Below the pieces are notes generated by a model. The model worked only from the letters and a program-made list of their open reading frames with translations, ran no database searches and was not told the DNA's origin. The position numbers and the translations under genes are program-made. Shown piece after piece: positions 46,401 to 58,098 of a stretch of DNA of 64,000 bases. This DNA is from Eremomyces bilateralis CBS 781.70 (Eukaryota; Ascomycota; Dothideomycetes; Eremomycetales; Eremomycetaceae): positions 310,001 to 374,000 of the forward strand of contig NW_022985079.1 in assembly GCF_010015585.1 (NCBI RefSeq), read 5' to 3'. Every line of letters starts with the position of its first letter. Position 1 is the stretch's first letter.

Positions 46401-47351
46401 CCCCTTTCGTAGAAGCACGGAATGATACTCACCTACTCCTGAGACTCCAACGAGGCCGACTGTGCGCTTCGCGGGACACTCGAAACCACTTAAGGTTTGT
46501 GCCCTCTCATAATGACCTGCGAAAGGAGAGGCCGGCTCGGTATGCAACGACGATTGCCGCAGCACTGATGTCAAATCAGAGACGAGATTCTTTGCCTGGT
46601 GATACCCTCGCTGGAAGTCTGGATGATGAAATGGTGCATCTGGAGGTTGTTCGTCCTCGACTCTGTAAGGTTCCTCGTTAACCTGGGCGTTAGATCTCCG
46701 TCGTGACCCTGACCGTCGACGCCTCGTGGAGTCAGGGCTCACACTCTGTGGGCTAAGTAAGTGGCGAGGTGGGGTGGGGATTGGGACAGGGGAATTGCGA
46801 GACGAACTACTCGACCCAATCCCAAGGTTTTGTATCTCATGTGCAATGCTGCTTGTGAAGGTGAAACGAGCTTGCTGGCTGGGGGATGCAGGGCTTGATT
46901 GCCGGGAGGAAACTGGTAGGATCCTTCTTGGACTAGAAATGGTGTTTTCCTGAGGAGGAAACGGCGATGGCGTAGCAGGTCCCCCCAAAGTCAAATTACG
47001 AGTACGTTCAGTGAGGCTATCTCCTGTGGAATTTGGTGTAAGGATTCTCGCGCTCGGTGAAGGCGACGATGTAGTAGTGCCTCCATGTTCCACTGAAGGG
47101 GGTAAACTTATGGAGAATGAAGGGGCTCGAAAGTGAACGGCGGGGCTGCTAAGAGAGCCAATAATTGATGATGCTTCGCCGTCCCGTTCGATTGAAGGAA
47201 GAGCCATGTCTCTGCTAAAAGGTGTTCGAGCAGGCGAGGGAGATGCTCCAAAGATAAATATTTCGGAACTCGGTTTGCGTGGATTGATCGATGGACGACT
47301 TGATTGACTCTGGGTTGGGTCGGATGCAGATGATGATGGATTAGAATCCAT
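43402..47351 (-). CDS. Dynamin-family large GTPase, SLIP-GC-like
   Basis: Resolved exons are 47351-46433, 46379-46327, 46263-45708, 45643-45462, 45385-45180, 45122-45096 (27 bases) and 45042 to about 44667; further exons run to the stop at 43402. The first 250 residues are Ser/Pro-rich and disordered. The GTPase domain follows: P-loop GLVGVSGVGKSSLLNALL, rebuilt by splicing out 46380-46432, then GGSGACTCVVTEFHYHN with the switch I Thr, and ILSQGLVLADLPGLKDTN with the DxxG motif. Later parts are helical (RLMEERHEVANQIGDIKQDL, LNQLNTEKKSLE). Near the end come TYTAFCRNYGDHSTGAV and RRCWNDEA, a motif shared with fungal SLIP-GC-like proteins, and a coiled coil closes the protein (RVDDEVERIRREMERINEQL). 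Middle junctions around 44300-44600 and 43800-44100 are not resolved. SLIP-GC is a nuclear GTPase in vertebrates; the fungal role is unknown. Confidence 0.78.
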
Positions 47352-48325
47352 TACAGCAGTCTGAACGATAAGTCAATTCGGTTTCAATCCCTCGCGCCTT
47401 CCACGCCCGTAATTACTCGCCTCACTATTCCTAACAGGACCCTGATGTGTAGTTTGAACCGAAACTGAATAGACTCGGACTTGGAAGAGCAGTAACTATA
47501 CGCGTAGGTTGAACCACACCGACACAAGCTGAAAGACAGGTAATTTAGAACACTAAAACCTTCGAGAAAGGCTCTTGATATACTCGTTCCAGCAAATAGT
47601 GTGGCTTGGATTGAAACTGGGATGGAACAGATCATTGCGGCACAGCAACCAGCCAGACGACCACATGATATGTAGATGGCCTTTTGGGCGCCAATTGCGG
47701 CCCTCGGTTAATAGACTGTGACCCAACCGTTTCATCGTTTATGTCTCGGGAAATTCTATTGCTCTCGGGACTGCTCAGCGAGGATTTGCGTATCAGAAGT
47801 GTATCACTAGAGGTATGTATGGTGTTGCCGTGTTGATCGTTTTGGCGTGTCAATCAATCACGGGGCAGGCATTCAGATAGAACATACAACTTACACAATA
47901 CAACACCTTTGCTGCTGTCACAAAAATACCCTGACTTCCACCTATTTTAGCACATTCCAGTGCGACATCTACTTCTTACACAATACATGCAGCATCTCAC
48001 CACCTCCGTCAGGTAACATATTGCTTCAGTGATTGATTAACATGCCTAAAAGATCAACAAACCCTTACAAACCAGAGGTTCACCTCAGCTTTCTGCGGCA
48101 CTTGCTCTAAGATCGGTGTTATGTGCAAACCAGAATCATCTACAATCTCTTTTTTCATGTCATCAACCGACGTTGTCGTGTGATGATGCACCCCTCATCC
48201 TACCTCGTCCTTGAAAGTCTCTCGAGTGTAACGGATCACAATCTTGAATGGTGATTCCGGTGGTAACGTTATGAATTTAGCTACAGAAGAAGGGAGAAGT
48301 TCCCAGTGTGCGTCCGGAATGATCT

Positions 48326-48400
48326 ATGAAGCCTCACATCGTGAGGCTGCCTCAGGCCGCAAGGCCAACTATCCACAGTCTGGGCCGACAGCCCAAGACT
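48326..48400. mobile_element. Fragment related to the LTR-like piece at 40097-40288
   Basis: Shares ordered short modules with the other piece (GGCCGCAAGGCC-like, then GCCCAAGACT) in the same orientation. Too short and diverged to assign a family. If both are real they are remnants of one old repeat family. Confidence 0.25.
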
Positions 48401-48867
48401 ATGACATCGAGCGATGATAAGTCCTGTCTGAAGACGAGGAAGAGATCGAGCTTCCGATCCCCTTTTTCGAAGCGCGTCGCTAGGCTGACCTTCGCGGTAA
48501 TTATGCTCGTAATTGATTAGCCGGTTCTAGGGCGCAGACTAGACGAATTCGGATGTGGGTCCTATAGAGAAGGTATTATAAATGAACTTCAATGCATTGA
48601 CATCATAGTAGCGGGATATCCTTAGGATATCAATGATTCTAACTAGTCATTAGAAATTAATTTACTGTCGTTATTATGGTAAGGCTTCAACACAGTTGCT
48701 AACTATCACATGCGAATACGTGCGAATCCTAGCTGCCCTAGGCTTGACCTTGCCGCAATATTCAATCCGTAATGTTTTATCTCATGGATTTTAAAGCCTT
48801 AACTTAATCTTACGCAAGCCACATATAATCCTACGGCCCGTTCCGCGGGTCCGTCTTATATATCTCT

Positions 48868-49275
48868 GTTAACACTGCTAGACAAAACAGCCGTCAGAAT
48901 CCAATCACGTCAGGTCTTGGTGGAGTCACTAGGATAAAGAAACGGATCAAAGAAGACTCGAACCGGCAACGATAACAAAGGATTACATCATCGCTAATCA
49001 CGCCATACAGTCCAAATACAACGTAAGATTAGGAAGTCTTTATATGATGACGTAAACAAAGAAGGCAATAAAAGACATAAGGAATGTAACGTATTGCCGG
49101 ATGCAGCAATACGGTCAGATATATAAGGAGGGAAGATCCTTTAGATCTTGCTCTTATTACCTCAGTTCAGATCGATAACTTAGGCCCTTTAGTACAGTCT
49201 ATCTTACTATTGTTCTTTTATTAGAATTACCTTATTGGTTCCTGTCGTGGCCTACCACTGCTGCTAAAAGAGATT
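48868..49275. mobile_element. Possible solo LTR, about 400 bp
   Basis: It starts TGTTAACACTGCTAG, contains a TATA-like ATATATAAGGAGGG near 49118 followed by a pyrimidine-rich stretch, and ends near CCTACCACTG. This order (TG start, internal promoter, CA-like end) suits a gypsy-type LTR. There is only one copy, with no internal region and no verified target duplication, so it is a candidate only. Confidence 0.22.
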
Positions 49276-50084
49276 GAGCCTCTTCTATTAAGATATTCCA
49301 ATCCCAATAATCTCCATGTTCGAACCGTTGGGGAGATTCCGAATCCCTGGATTCACCCCTGCTCGTTGGGCGGCTAAACCGGGTCGGTCAATGTTGTTCC
49401 TGGACATCTTAAGTTTCATACCCCTTTTTTCTTGCATCTGAACAGTAACCCGACATATTTTAAAGTGATTAACGTTATCAACTACCTGGGCGCTGATGGC
49501 GCCACCCGAAGTATATTTACCCGTACCATGGCCCTGAAGTAATTTGCAGGTGCGCTACTGCAGGGGTATGAGTCAAGATATGAACCGGTGTATTTTCCCT
49601 TAACGTTTTCCTTATTCAATTGCGTGGGACACGGTGAGGGCAATGGTCACCCCCACTGCCAGGCTGAAACAAAGTGTAGGGTTATAAAGTGGAATTTATC
49701 AAATGCTCCTGGATAATAGAGATCGATCTGGACGTGCGAAATGCTGAGAGCGCTAGAGATGAGAACAGAGAAAAGGGAATGACAGCGATCCATCGAGCGA
49801 CGGGCTTCGATCTTGTTTATTATGTGAGAAAACAGAGAGAGACCTCGCAGCGAAGCCATAGCGTTTGACACCATCATGCTTCCAAAATTAGCGTAGAGGC
49901 ATGGAAGTTCTGAAGGTCAAGAAAACCGAGAGTTGGAACCCCCAGGTGTTTTGAGGACTGAGGAGGACTGCATGGAGCAAGGATCCTGCGCTGTGAGTGG
50001 ATGTGAGGCCTTGGCACAACGGCAGGGAGTTTTGGGGCACTGCCGGTAACGAGACAGGAGCGTTTTGCCTAGGCGGAAAACCCT

Positions 50085-50112
50085 CTGAAAACGGCGTCAG
50101 AAACCGCCGTTT
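50085..50112. repeat. Small perfect hairpin
   Basis: AAAACGGCG and CGCCGTTTT are perfect inverted copies separated by about 8 bases. Its role is unknown; it could be part of a decayed element. Confidence 0.4.
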
Positions 50113-50178
50113 TTGGATGCAAGTTCGGTAGCACATAACGTTACTACGTAATATAGTTATGTGAGTCAGAGTGCTAAC

Positions 50179-50200
50179 TAAGGCAACCTTTGGTTGAGTA
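50179..50200. repeat. 22-bp motif shared with 23232-23253
   Basis: Identical to the copy at 23232 (AAGGCAACCTTTGGTTGAG core), here followed by a run of C. A candidate transposon end with no visible partner. Confidence 0.45.
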
Positions 50201-50598
50201 CCCCCCCGCGCCTTATTGGTACAAGAGAGATTTATTGGCTTTGAGGCCTCAGGCTTCAAGTCTGGATTTCCGGCCTCTCATGGGTATTGGCGGATTTATG
50301 TTCATGCCTTAGAGCTTAAGGCACAACTGGGGTGATGGCCGTCTGATGTGTCTGGAGTGGAGTCTGGACTTCAGACAATCGAACACTCGTCGACCGTCCA
50401 GAGAGCAATGGAACTGTCGGCATTCCTTTGACATCCCGCAACCGTCCAACAAGTCACGACATCTCTCGCTACTGAACTTCCCACCACTCATTCAGCCACC
50501 CTCGCCAAACGGGTTAGATCCGTTCTTACTGCTTGCGGGCGCATTTAAACGCACCTAACCGCTGCGTCCCCTACGTCGTTCGTCGCCCAAGCCCCACC

Positions 50599-51774
50599 AT
50601 GCCAGACGTCAATTCACTTCCCACTTCTCCTCCGACCACCACATCTACCGCACCACAACCCGCTGCATCATCTAACAGAACTACCTCCATAGGAACAGCG
50701 ATGTCGCATTCTCCTACCCAATCGCCGTCCGGAAACTCTCCGTCCTCACATTCCCTTGCCGCCGCTGCCACCATGAACGCGGGCATCCAAACCGATGAAG
50801 CCCGGCGCTCAACGCCCAGTTCACCCCTCACCCACAGCATTCGCAATCGTGGCATCGAGCGACGAAGAAGCGGAGTGCGTATGAACCTGAATCTGAACGA
50901 TCCTGCTATTCCAGGTCCGGGAGAGATGGCCGTCACCCCAGGAAGCGTCTCGCGACATGGCAGCATCGGAGGGGGATATACCGGGTTCGATCACCATCGG
51001 GCGCCTAGCCTGGGCGAGCTACATCAAGAGCTAGAGAACGAGCAGGAAGCGCAAGTGGTACCATATATTCTGTTGCTCAAGGTCGTTCGCACGATTGACA
51101 TCTGACTAGAACCGACTCCTCGCCCACATCCGCCAACAGCAAGCCCAAATCGCCACGCTTCAATCCTCCACTACCTCCACTGGCGCCGCCATCGATGACA
51201 GCACCCCGACCTCCGAACGCAGCATGTCCCTCCCGCAACCCGCCCTGTCCACGCAGCCCACCCCCGCGATCGACACCCCACACGGACGAGGACGCGGCAG
51301 CCTCCACCGCTCCACCTCCCGTCCGCGCTCTCCATTCAATCATCCCGCTTCCGGCGCACGCAGCCGCACCAGTTCCTACGGCGGATACAATCGAACGCCC
51401 TCCATCAGCAGCAGCCCGCGTTTACGTCCCACGAGCGTCGTAGATGAGGGCTTAGGGATCATCGGGGGGCTGGAGAGGGACCGAGAGCGGGACGAGGCGG
51501 CGTTTTACCAGGCGGAGACGCAGAATTTGACGCGGGAGAACCAGATGCTGAAGTTGCGGATTCGAGAACTTGGTGAGTACTGCCCTTGGGCATGTTTTCC
51601 GTACACATGCTGATCGGATGGATAGAGCGGCAATTGAATGACTCGAGCTTGACGGGCTCCGTTGCGCATTCGCCATCGATACCGTCGCAGTTACATTCGA
51701 GTTTGGAGGAGGCGGAGGAGCGGAAAGAGGAGCCGAAGCCTGATGCGTCGGGACCCACGACGGCTGCCGAGTAA
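50599..51774 (+). CDS. Ser/Pro-rich coiled-coil protein of unknown function
   Basis: Proposed exons are 50599-51057, 51110-51572 and 51626-51774 (356 residues), all in phase. The N terminus is Ser/Thr/Pro/Ala-rich (MPDVNSLPTSPPTTTSTAPQ), with AGIQTDEARRSTPSSPLTHS and a basic ERRRSGVRMNLNLNDPAIPG. A coiled coil starts across the first junction (SLGELHQELENEQEAQV, then NRLLAHIRQQQAQIATLQ). A disordered Arg/Ser stretch follows, then a second coiled coil (ERDEAAFYQAETQNLTRENQ and MLKLRIRELERQLND) across intron 2. The acidic C terminus is EEAEERKEEPKPD. Both splice junctions restore the heptad pattern, which supports the model. No enzymatic domain. I do not know its role; proteins of this shape are common and conserved in Eurotiomycetes. 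Confidence 0.75.
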
Positions 51775-53107
51775 ACGAAGATGGTTCCCTAATTGCGGAT
51801 TCTCTACTTTTGTTACACATGCATCGCAAAGGCGCTTTAAGTTGCTAAGCATTTTTGGGAATGGGTTGGGTTTGGGTATATCAAGGTTATGGAGCTCCGG
51901 GTATGGTGCTTGACTCTCATATCAATATCAAGGAAACGTAAAGTTCGTGGCTTTACTCCTAATTTTGGTACGATGCAGCCTCTAACGGCGAAATATGTTA
52001 CACGTAATAGGACATCTCCATCTCCTATGCACTCCAGGTTTTGGCTGTACTCCCTGCTCATGTCGACCATCTTCACAGAACTGCGTCACCATCCGCCTTT
52101 TCCCTGGATTTCCACATGTTTTGCATCCGAGCTGTCTACACCTCAAGTGCAGTCATCAACTCCTAGCAGCGCTGAATAAGGCCTTGTAGTAACTTTCGAC
52201 CTTGCTTCGCTGGACAGATCTTTATGAATTGCAATACCGCGTGCTATCACCATTCGTTTATAGGATATCATCTCAATCGTCTCTCAGGGTGTCAACTGCC
52301 GCCTTTACCACATATTTTTTATCCACCCCATGCCAACTGGCCCCGTGTGCGTCCCCCGCTGGAGACCCGTCTACTCTCATCACCAGTCGTCGAATCCACG
52401 CTATCCGAACTCCGATGGAAGTTCAACGTACTATCATTTACCATAAAATTCCTTGCTCTTATGAAGTCGGGTACGCTACGGACGTCGCAGTTTCGGCGTA
52501 TGTTGACTGGTATGGTGAGGATTCAACACGGAAATTGGTCCTAAATCTCGGGGTTGAGGGAGATTAAGTACTGGCAGGACCGCGACCTTTTGCCCAGCGC
52601 CACTCGAGCCTCCCGCACCTCATATAGATAAATTCAGTAAGCAATCTCGCGTCTGTTCTCCGTCCTTCTCGTCAGTCATCACACCTCACCGACCGCGCAC
52701 CATGGCCAGAGAATATGGACTATTCATTGTCCATAGCATCGGGTAGGTGACAGTTTACAGTAGGTTGAACAAAAGACAATCCCCGGCCATGTCACGCGCC
52801 AGCTGGCTGGATCGACATCAGATCCTTGGCCACGACATTCCACCTCTTCGGTCTGGTGCCACCAACATAACCTGTTGCATCAGCAGGATAAAATGAGTGC
52901 TGGGTAGTTGTCCTTTCCTTTCCGTGGCTTGGAAGTTTATTACGTTTATGGGAGTGCGAAGTCATGAATATGTTCTTGCTATTCCGCTAGACGACTCTAC
53001 AGAGAGAGTGTTCAAGTACCTCCGTCAATGCGCCATTGCATCATCGGCATGTGGCATCTAGACGTCTCCTTTATTCGAGATACGATATTAATCGACCTCC
53101 GACGACA
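51775..53107. other. Intergenic, upstream of TOK1
   Basis: 1.33 kb. A start-like ATG at 52702 in good context (CACCATGGCC) gives MAREYGLFIVHSIG followed by a donor-like GTAGGT, but I can find no following exon. Otherwise no coding sequence. Confidence 0.35.
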
Positions 53108-55807
53108 ATGGTGGACATGTCATCGTCAAGCCCGCCAAACATAGCGGAGTCTAAACCACGAGAGCTGGCGCCAGGACTGCTAGCGGAGCTGCGCAGAAGG
53201 GAAACAGAGGATGAAAAGAGTCGGAAAAAGCCGTGGTGGAAACTGAAGATGAGGCCATATCAGGACGAAGATGAAGCGTAAGCGTAGCTTTATGCATCGC
53301 CCATCCCTTCTTGACATCTATTTCGAACCATGATCACGTCATGGGACACTGTTAACATATTTGACAGCACCTGGTGGTTCGCCTCGACTGCAATTCCGTA
53401 TGTTTTCTGTTCTTAAGAACACTTGATCAGTCTTGCTGAGCTCGTCCCCAGTCTCATCGCGGCCTCACTAGGACCTCTGGCCAATGTCTTCTCGCTGGCC
53501 GCGTTGGTGACGTTTTGGAAAATGTGGATTATAGATCCGACCACCGGCGAAGAGTTGACAGAGTTAACTGGTATACCGATACAAGATCCACGATGGTACG
53601 CCTGCATACTCAATCATTTCTTCTTTTGATAGAAGGAAGTGTCTCCCGGCTAATATAGACGTTTCTAGGTGTTATTGGCTGAACGTTGGATCACTGATAT
53701 GTGGCTTTGTTGGCAATATATTCCTTCTTTTCAACTTTACTCAACGAATCCGATACATTATCGCGCTGCCCGCCACGATTGTTCTATGGTACGTTGCTAC
53801 TGCTATTGTAAGTTACCCGGTCTGCTCAAATCCATTCTCTTTCGTGCGGCAAAGGGCCTTTCTCATTATATGGCTAGCTTATCGCAATCACGGCGTCCAT
53901 GAATATCTACTACGAACCTATCCGGCCGCAGCAGACCTACTCGCAAGGGTTCTGGTACGCATTGCTAGCGGCTATCGTATATATGCTTTGTTCTATGCTC
54001 CTAATGGTCAATATGCTTGGCTGTTTCCTCGGTCACTACCCTCAGACGTTCCAGTTGAACGATCACCAAAGGACGTTGATCCTGCAAACCATGCTATTTT
54101 TCATTTGGCTAGCAGGGGGTGCGGCTATTTTCACCGTCGTTCAGAATACTTACGGCGAAACAGAAAAGGATTGGAACTTTGCTAATGCAGTATGTCACTC
54201 AACCACCCGATCCGAATCAACCTAACATCCGACAGCTCTACTATTGTGATGTGACCATCCTCACCGTGGGATTTGGTGACTTAGTTCCTGATAACGACGT
54301 TGGTCGAGGTTTAGTATTACCTTATTCCGTTGGCGGCATCATCATGTTGGGTCTAGTCATCTCGTCACTCTCCAAGTTTGCCGGTGAACTAAGTCAGGAA
54401 AACGTGGTCAACAGACACATTGAGAAAGAGCGGATCCGAACCTTTGGCCGAACGGTCAGTAACTCAATGCAACTTCATCGCAAAATATCCGAAGTCCCGG
54501 CGAGCATGTCAAAGCCTGCGGTCTCGGCACCTTCGGAATCGCATGTCATCAATCCTGCCGCCATTCAAATAGACGATACCCTACCACATCCACTGCACCA
54601 CCACCGTCCTCTGCCAGGTAAACGGAGGCAAACGATGCTTCATCGCGCCGTCACGAGCAAGCCAAAGCTGCTCATGTTACGAGAAGAGAAAGACCGCTTT
54701 GAGGCTATGAGAAAAATCCAGAAATCTACCGTTGTGTTCAAGAGATGGTGGGCTCTTTCCCTTTCCGTCACTGCATTTGGAATATTGTGGTGTGTGGGAG
54801 CAGTCATCTTCTGGCAAGCTGAACGCGAAATACAAGGGATGACTTATTTTCAGGCCCTATACTTATGTTATGTATCGCTTTTGACTATCGGCTACGGTGA
54901 CTTGGCACCGCAGACTTCCGCAGGTCGAGCGTTTTTCGTATTCTGGAGTTTGATCGCCGTTCCGACCATGACTCTGCTCATTAGTGACATGGGTGACACT
55001 ATCATCCGAGGCTTCAAACAAGGAACTTTCAAAGTGGCAGACTGGACCGTCCTTCCGAAGGCCGATATTGTTCAATCGATACTGGCAATGTTCCCTCGTG
55101 TGCGGGACTGGTTCCAAAGGAAAGCGGACGAACGTAACGCACGGAGGCGAATCGACCAAGGTTTCCAGGTGGAAAGCGGAGCGACAAACGGATCCCCCTC
55201 CGGCCCAGAAGCTGCCAACGGTCCAAATATTGATGAGCTTGGAAAGCAGGCAGAGAAGGATACGGAAACGCCGCCGAGCGATGTGGAGTTGGCGCGAAAA
55301 CTCGCAGTTGCCATTCGACGAACAGCCGAACACATGAAGCGGGAGAAAGAGAAGAAGTACTCGTACGAGGAGTGGGTGGATATCATTCGTTTGATACGAT
55401 TTACCTCCCGGGGTCAAAGCAGGCCTGGAGACCTTGTCGATCCGAGAAGCTCACGGGAGCTGGAGAGAAGAGAAGCGGTCTTGAGGGAGGAAGAGGAGGA
55501 GGGCCTGGTTGAGTGGGATTGGATCGGTGAAGACAGTCCAATGATGTCAGGGCAGTCGGAACCGCAGTTTGTCATGGACCGACTGTGTGAAAGTCTGTCA
55601 AGATGGATTGGCGCCGTCGATTTTGAGAGGACAGTAAAGGTGAAGGATGCCGAAGGGTCCGAAGAATTTGAAGGCGAGTATGGGGACGAGAGACCAGAAC
55701 GTTCCAATGGCGGTAATTCAGGTTCTTGCAAGTTTTCTAGGAATCGGGACTTACAACAGGATGGGTCATTTGCAGCCGAAGATACTGACGACAACATTGG
55801 GAAATGA
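53108..55807 (+). CDS. TOK1: Outward-rectifier potassium channel, two-pore TOK type
   Basis: Plasma-membrane channel releasing K+ at depolarised voltage. Proposed exons are 53108-53277, 53368-53397 (30 bases), 53452-53595, 53669-53807, 53878-54189 and 54236-55807 (788 residues), all in phase. The cytoplasmic N terminus (MVDMSSSSPPNIAESKPREL) precedes eight spans, the TOK plan: LIAASLGPLANVFSLAALV, YWLNVGSLICGFVGNIFLL, YIIALPATIVLWYVATAI and ALLAAIVYMLCSMLLMVNML, then two spans around each pore. The two selectivity filters are TVGFGD and TIGYGD, the usual unequal pair. The linker between pores is long and basic. The C terminus is long and charged. The intron at 53808-53877 is placed so that the spans join in frame; an alternative donor at 53789 breaks the frame. 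A start at 53036 would add 24 residues. Confidence 0.94.
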
Positions 55808-55870
55808 ATTGCTCATGATACAGGTGTATGATAGTTATGGTATGGGACCATAATCGAACTGCGATTTGCT

Positions 55871-56816
55871 TCACACTTTCTTAGGGCTACCAGTATCGGT
55901 CAAATACCATCTGATCCCACACATCGTGAAGTAACCGTCACCGCAGAGACCCTCCTCACGGGCCGCGGCGAGAATCTTCTCCATCCGTTCCTTGCCTTCG
56001 ACGCCCACCGTGATGCTGTGAATGCCCTCTTGCTGACCTGGCAAACCCCTAACGAAACCTAACCTCGCATTGGTAAACCCAACCAGATCCCTCACTCGAC
56101 CAACACCGAACAGTTCCTCCCACTGCCTCGACGCCGCTTCCGCGTCCACGTCTCCTGCCTCCAACCTACAGACCACGCCGACGAGTTTCAGTGCGCTGGC
56201 GTTCTTCATCGCTTCCAGGTGCTGCGGATAATTCTTAATCGGCCCCAGCGCATGCCACGGCGAGAATCGCTCCGTCACGGGATTCGGATGTTCCTTGGTG
56301 GGAGTATGGGAGTCCAATTCCGGAATTACTCCACCCTTGACGCCCTTCGGGTGATATTGCACTGCCACGCTGTGATCCGAATCGTGGGTCCAGATCACCC
56401 GGCCGAGTTTGTTGGATTCAATGTAGTTGCGTCTCGCGCTCGCATCTCCGGTTTGCATGATGATCATGTATCCGCCATCACCGCCACGCTTGTTGATGAG
56501 GCGGCCAGCCGTCGTTCCCGGCTGAAATGGAGAGCACACTTCGATTATTTCTCCCCCGAGTGGGAGCAGGAAGTTTTTGAGCCCCCATTTGGCAACCAGG
56601 GGGTCTTCATAGATCACATCGACCCCAAAGATCTTGGTCTGTCGTAGACAAGTGGTTAGTGGCCGTTTTGATACCCCTGGCCGAATAAATCTCGCCGGTA
56701 AGATACGATAGTATACATACCATAAGTCTCCGCGTTTCATCCAAATTCTTAGCCACCAAAGCGACCTGTCGAAGTCTGGTCGGAGCCACCTTAGAGGTGG
56801 AGGCTGGGCCGGCCAT
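55871..56816 (-). CDS. VOC (glyoxalase-fold) family protein
   Basis: Proposed exons are 56816-56721 and 56638-55871 (287 residues), with an 82-base intron falling between LDETRRLM and TKIFGVDVIYED. The N-terminal half is a typical VOC module opening LRQVALVAKNLDET and continuing WGLKNFLLPLGGEIIEVCSP and GDGGYMIIMQTGD. The second half is more diverged (LKLVGVVCRLEAGD, WEELFGV, ARLGFVRGLPGQQEGIHSIT) and ends GDGYFTMCGIRWYLTD. This is a two-module, glyoxalase-like arrangement, with possible metal ligands being Glu in EVCSP and His in GIHSITV. The substrate cannot be told from sequence; relatives include dioxygenases, lyases and resistance proteins. The gene converges on TOK1 with 63 bases between stops, and is divergent from phospholipase D. 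Confidence 0.8.
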
Positions 56817-58098
56817 TATCGGTACTCAGTATGATCCCACTTCCAAATTCCAGGCTCTTTTGTTGGTAATTATATTGTTTGGCTAATTTTCAATTCAAGT
56901 CACCACCGGTGTAATTGAAACTGAATACGGAATAATAATCCCAACTTTTGAAGCCGACTTTCTCATCGCCCTTGGGCAAGAATCGGGATGTCCTCGACCC
57001 TCGGCTTGCATCCGGATGGATCCTGGCTGATCCTGAGCTCTCCCCGCACTCCACGGCCCGGACAGGGGGACGGAATGTGAATATCAGGACGAATCGAGGA
57101 GACGGTTCCATTCCGAGCCAGTTCCATACCGCAAGTCAAAAGTCATCTCGGACTACTTCTTCGCTGTATTTCTTGTCAATTGCAGTGTTTCGATGGTTGG
57201 CAGATGTTAGGCAGCAGGACAACACAAAGCAAACTGGTCCCTGCGACACCCATGTCGAAAGAGTATATCCTCAGGTTAGCATCTAACGTTCCTGCCACGC
57301 GATGACGCGAAGCAAGGTTACGGCGAACGAAATAGGGTCGCGTCCTTCAGGCTTCAGCGCGTTACCTTACACCTATGATCCGATTCTCATATGCCCGGTC
57401 GGCTGACGCGTTGATCGCCGACTGATTTGACCCGAATCTCAACATACATTGGGGAATCCACGATTGTGATCGGTACTAACATGTCCGTGATGGAGCGATA
57501 GACTTGATTTCTTAGATATTCCTGCTTCAATCTCGTCACCGGAACTAAGACCACGTTGCCCCCCCTTCTTCCACACAATTTGGAGACTTGACCGCGGACC
57601 CACGAAAGGCATAGCGGGCACGCTTGAATCGAAGCTTGACAAAATAAGGACTTTTGGCAAGGTAGGTCCTGGCCCAGTGACATTAGTGTCAACTAAATTA
57701 GCAAATCACTTCTGCTTCAAGTCGTAAGTCGTACCAAGTTATGTCAATTTGATGATGTCTGGTTCGCTTGGCAAGATGGTGTTCTCCTCTGACGTCATCG
57801 TGTCAGGACGCGTTTGACATGGTTCAACTATGAAGTACATCTTTAGATTTGCTAGGGACAATTCCCGGTTAGAAATGGATACTATAATTACTTAAATGGG
57901 CCATTCCTATGTCTTCACTGTACCGGTATTCAAGAGATCTTTCCCTGCAGAAACGGGCGATGTTCCACTTGAATAAGAAACTGAAGGTCCGCAGACTAAC
58001 CACTGAACTTTGTCAACCATTGAATTACTCTACGATTTAGATACCACATCACTCCGTACATCATCCAACTATACTAGCTCGAGGAGTAGTCGTGAACC
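56817..58098. promoter_or_regulatory. Divergent promoter region, VOC protein and phospholipase D
   Basis: 1.28 kb between divergent starts. Several short open frames but none coding by character. It holds both promoters; no individual site could be recognised. Confidence 0.35.

Larger units (their letters stand above)
47352..50598. other. Long spacer with element debris, no gene seen
   Basis: About 3.2 kb, AT-rich in the middle (48480-49260). No coding sequence that I can support. It holds LTR-like debris, a hairpin (50085-50112) and the 22-base motif at 50179. The first part must contain the GTPase promoter, and the last 100 bases lead into the coiled-coil gene. Confidence 0.4.

Noticed and set aside
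12140-50200. A Starship-type giant mobile element carrying the receptor and other accessory genes
   Set aside because: No tyrosine-recombinase captain gene, no matching ends, and ordinary conserved genes (mch1, Serinc, PH protein) lie in the middle.
52702-52745. Possible first exon MAREYGLFIVHSIG
   Set aside because: Good start context and donor, but no second exon could be joined.
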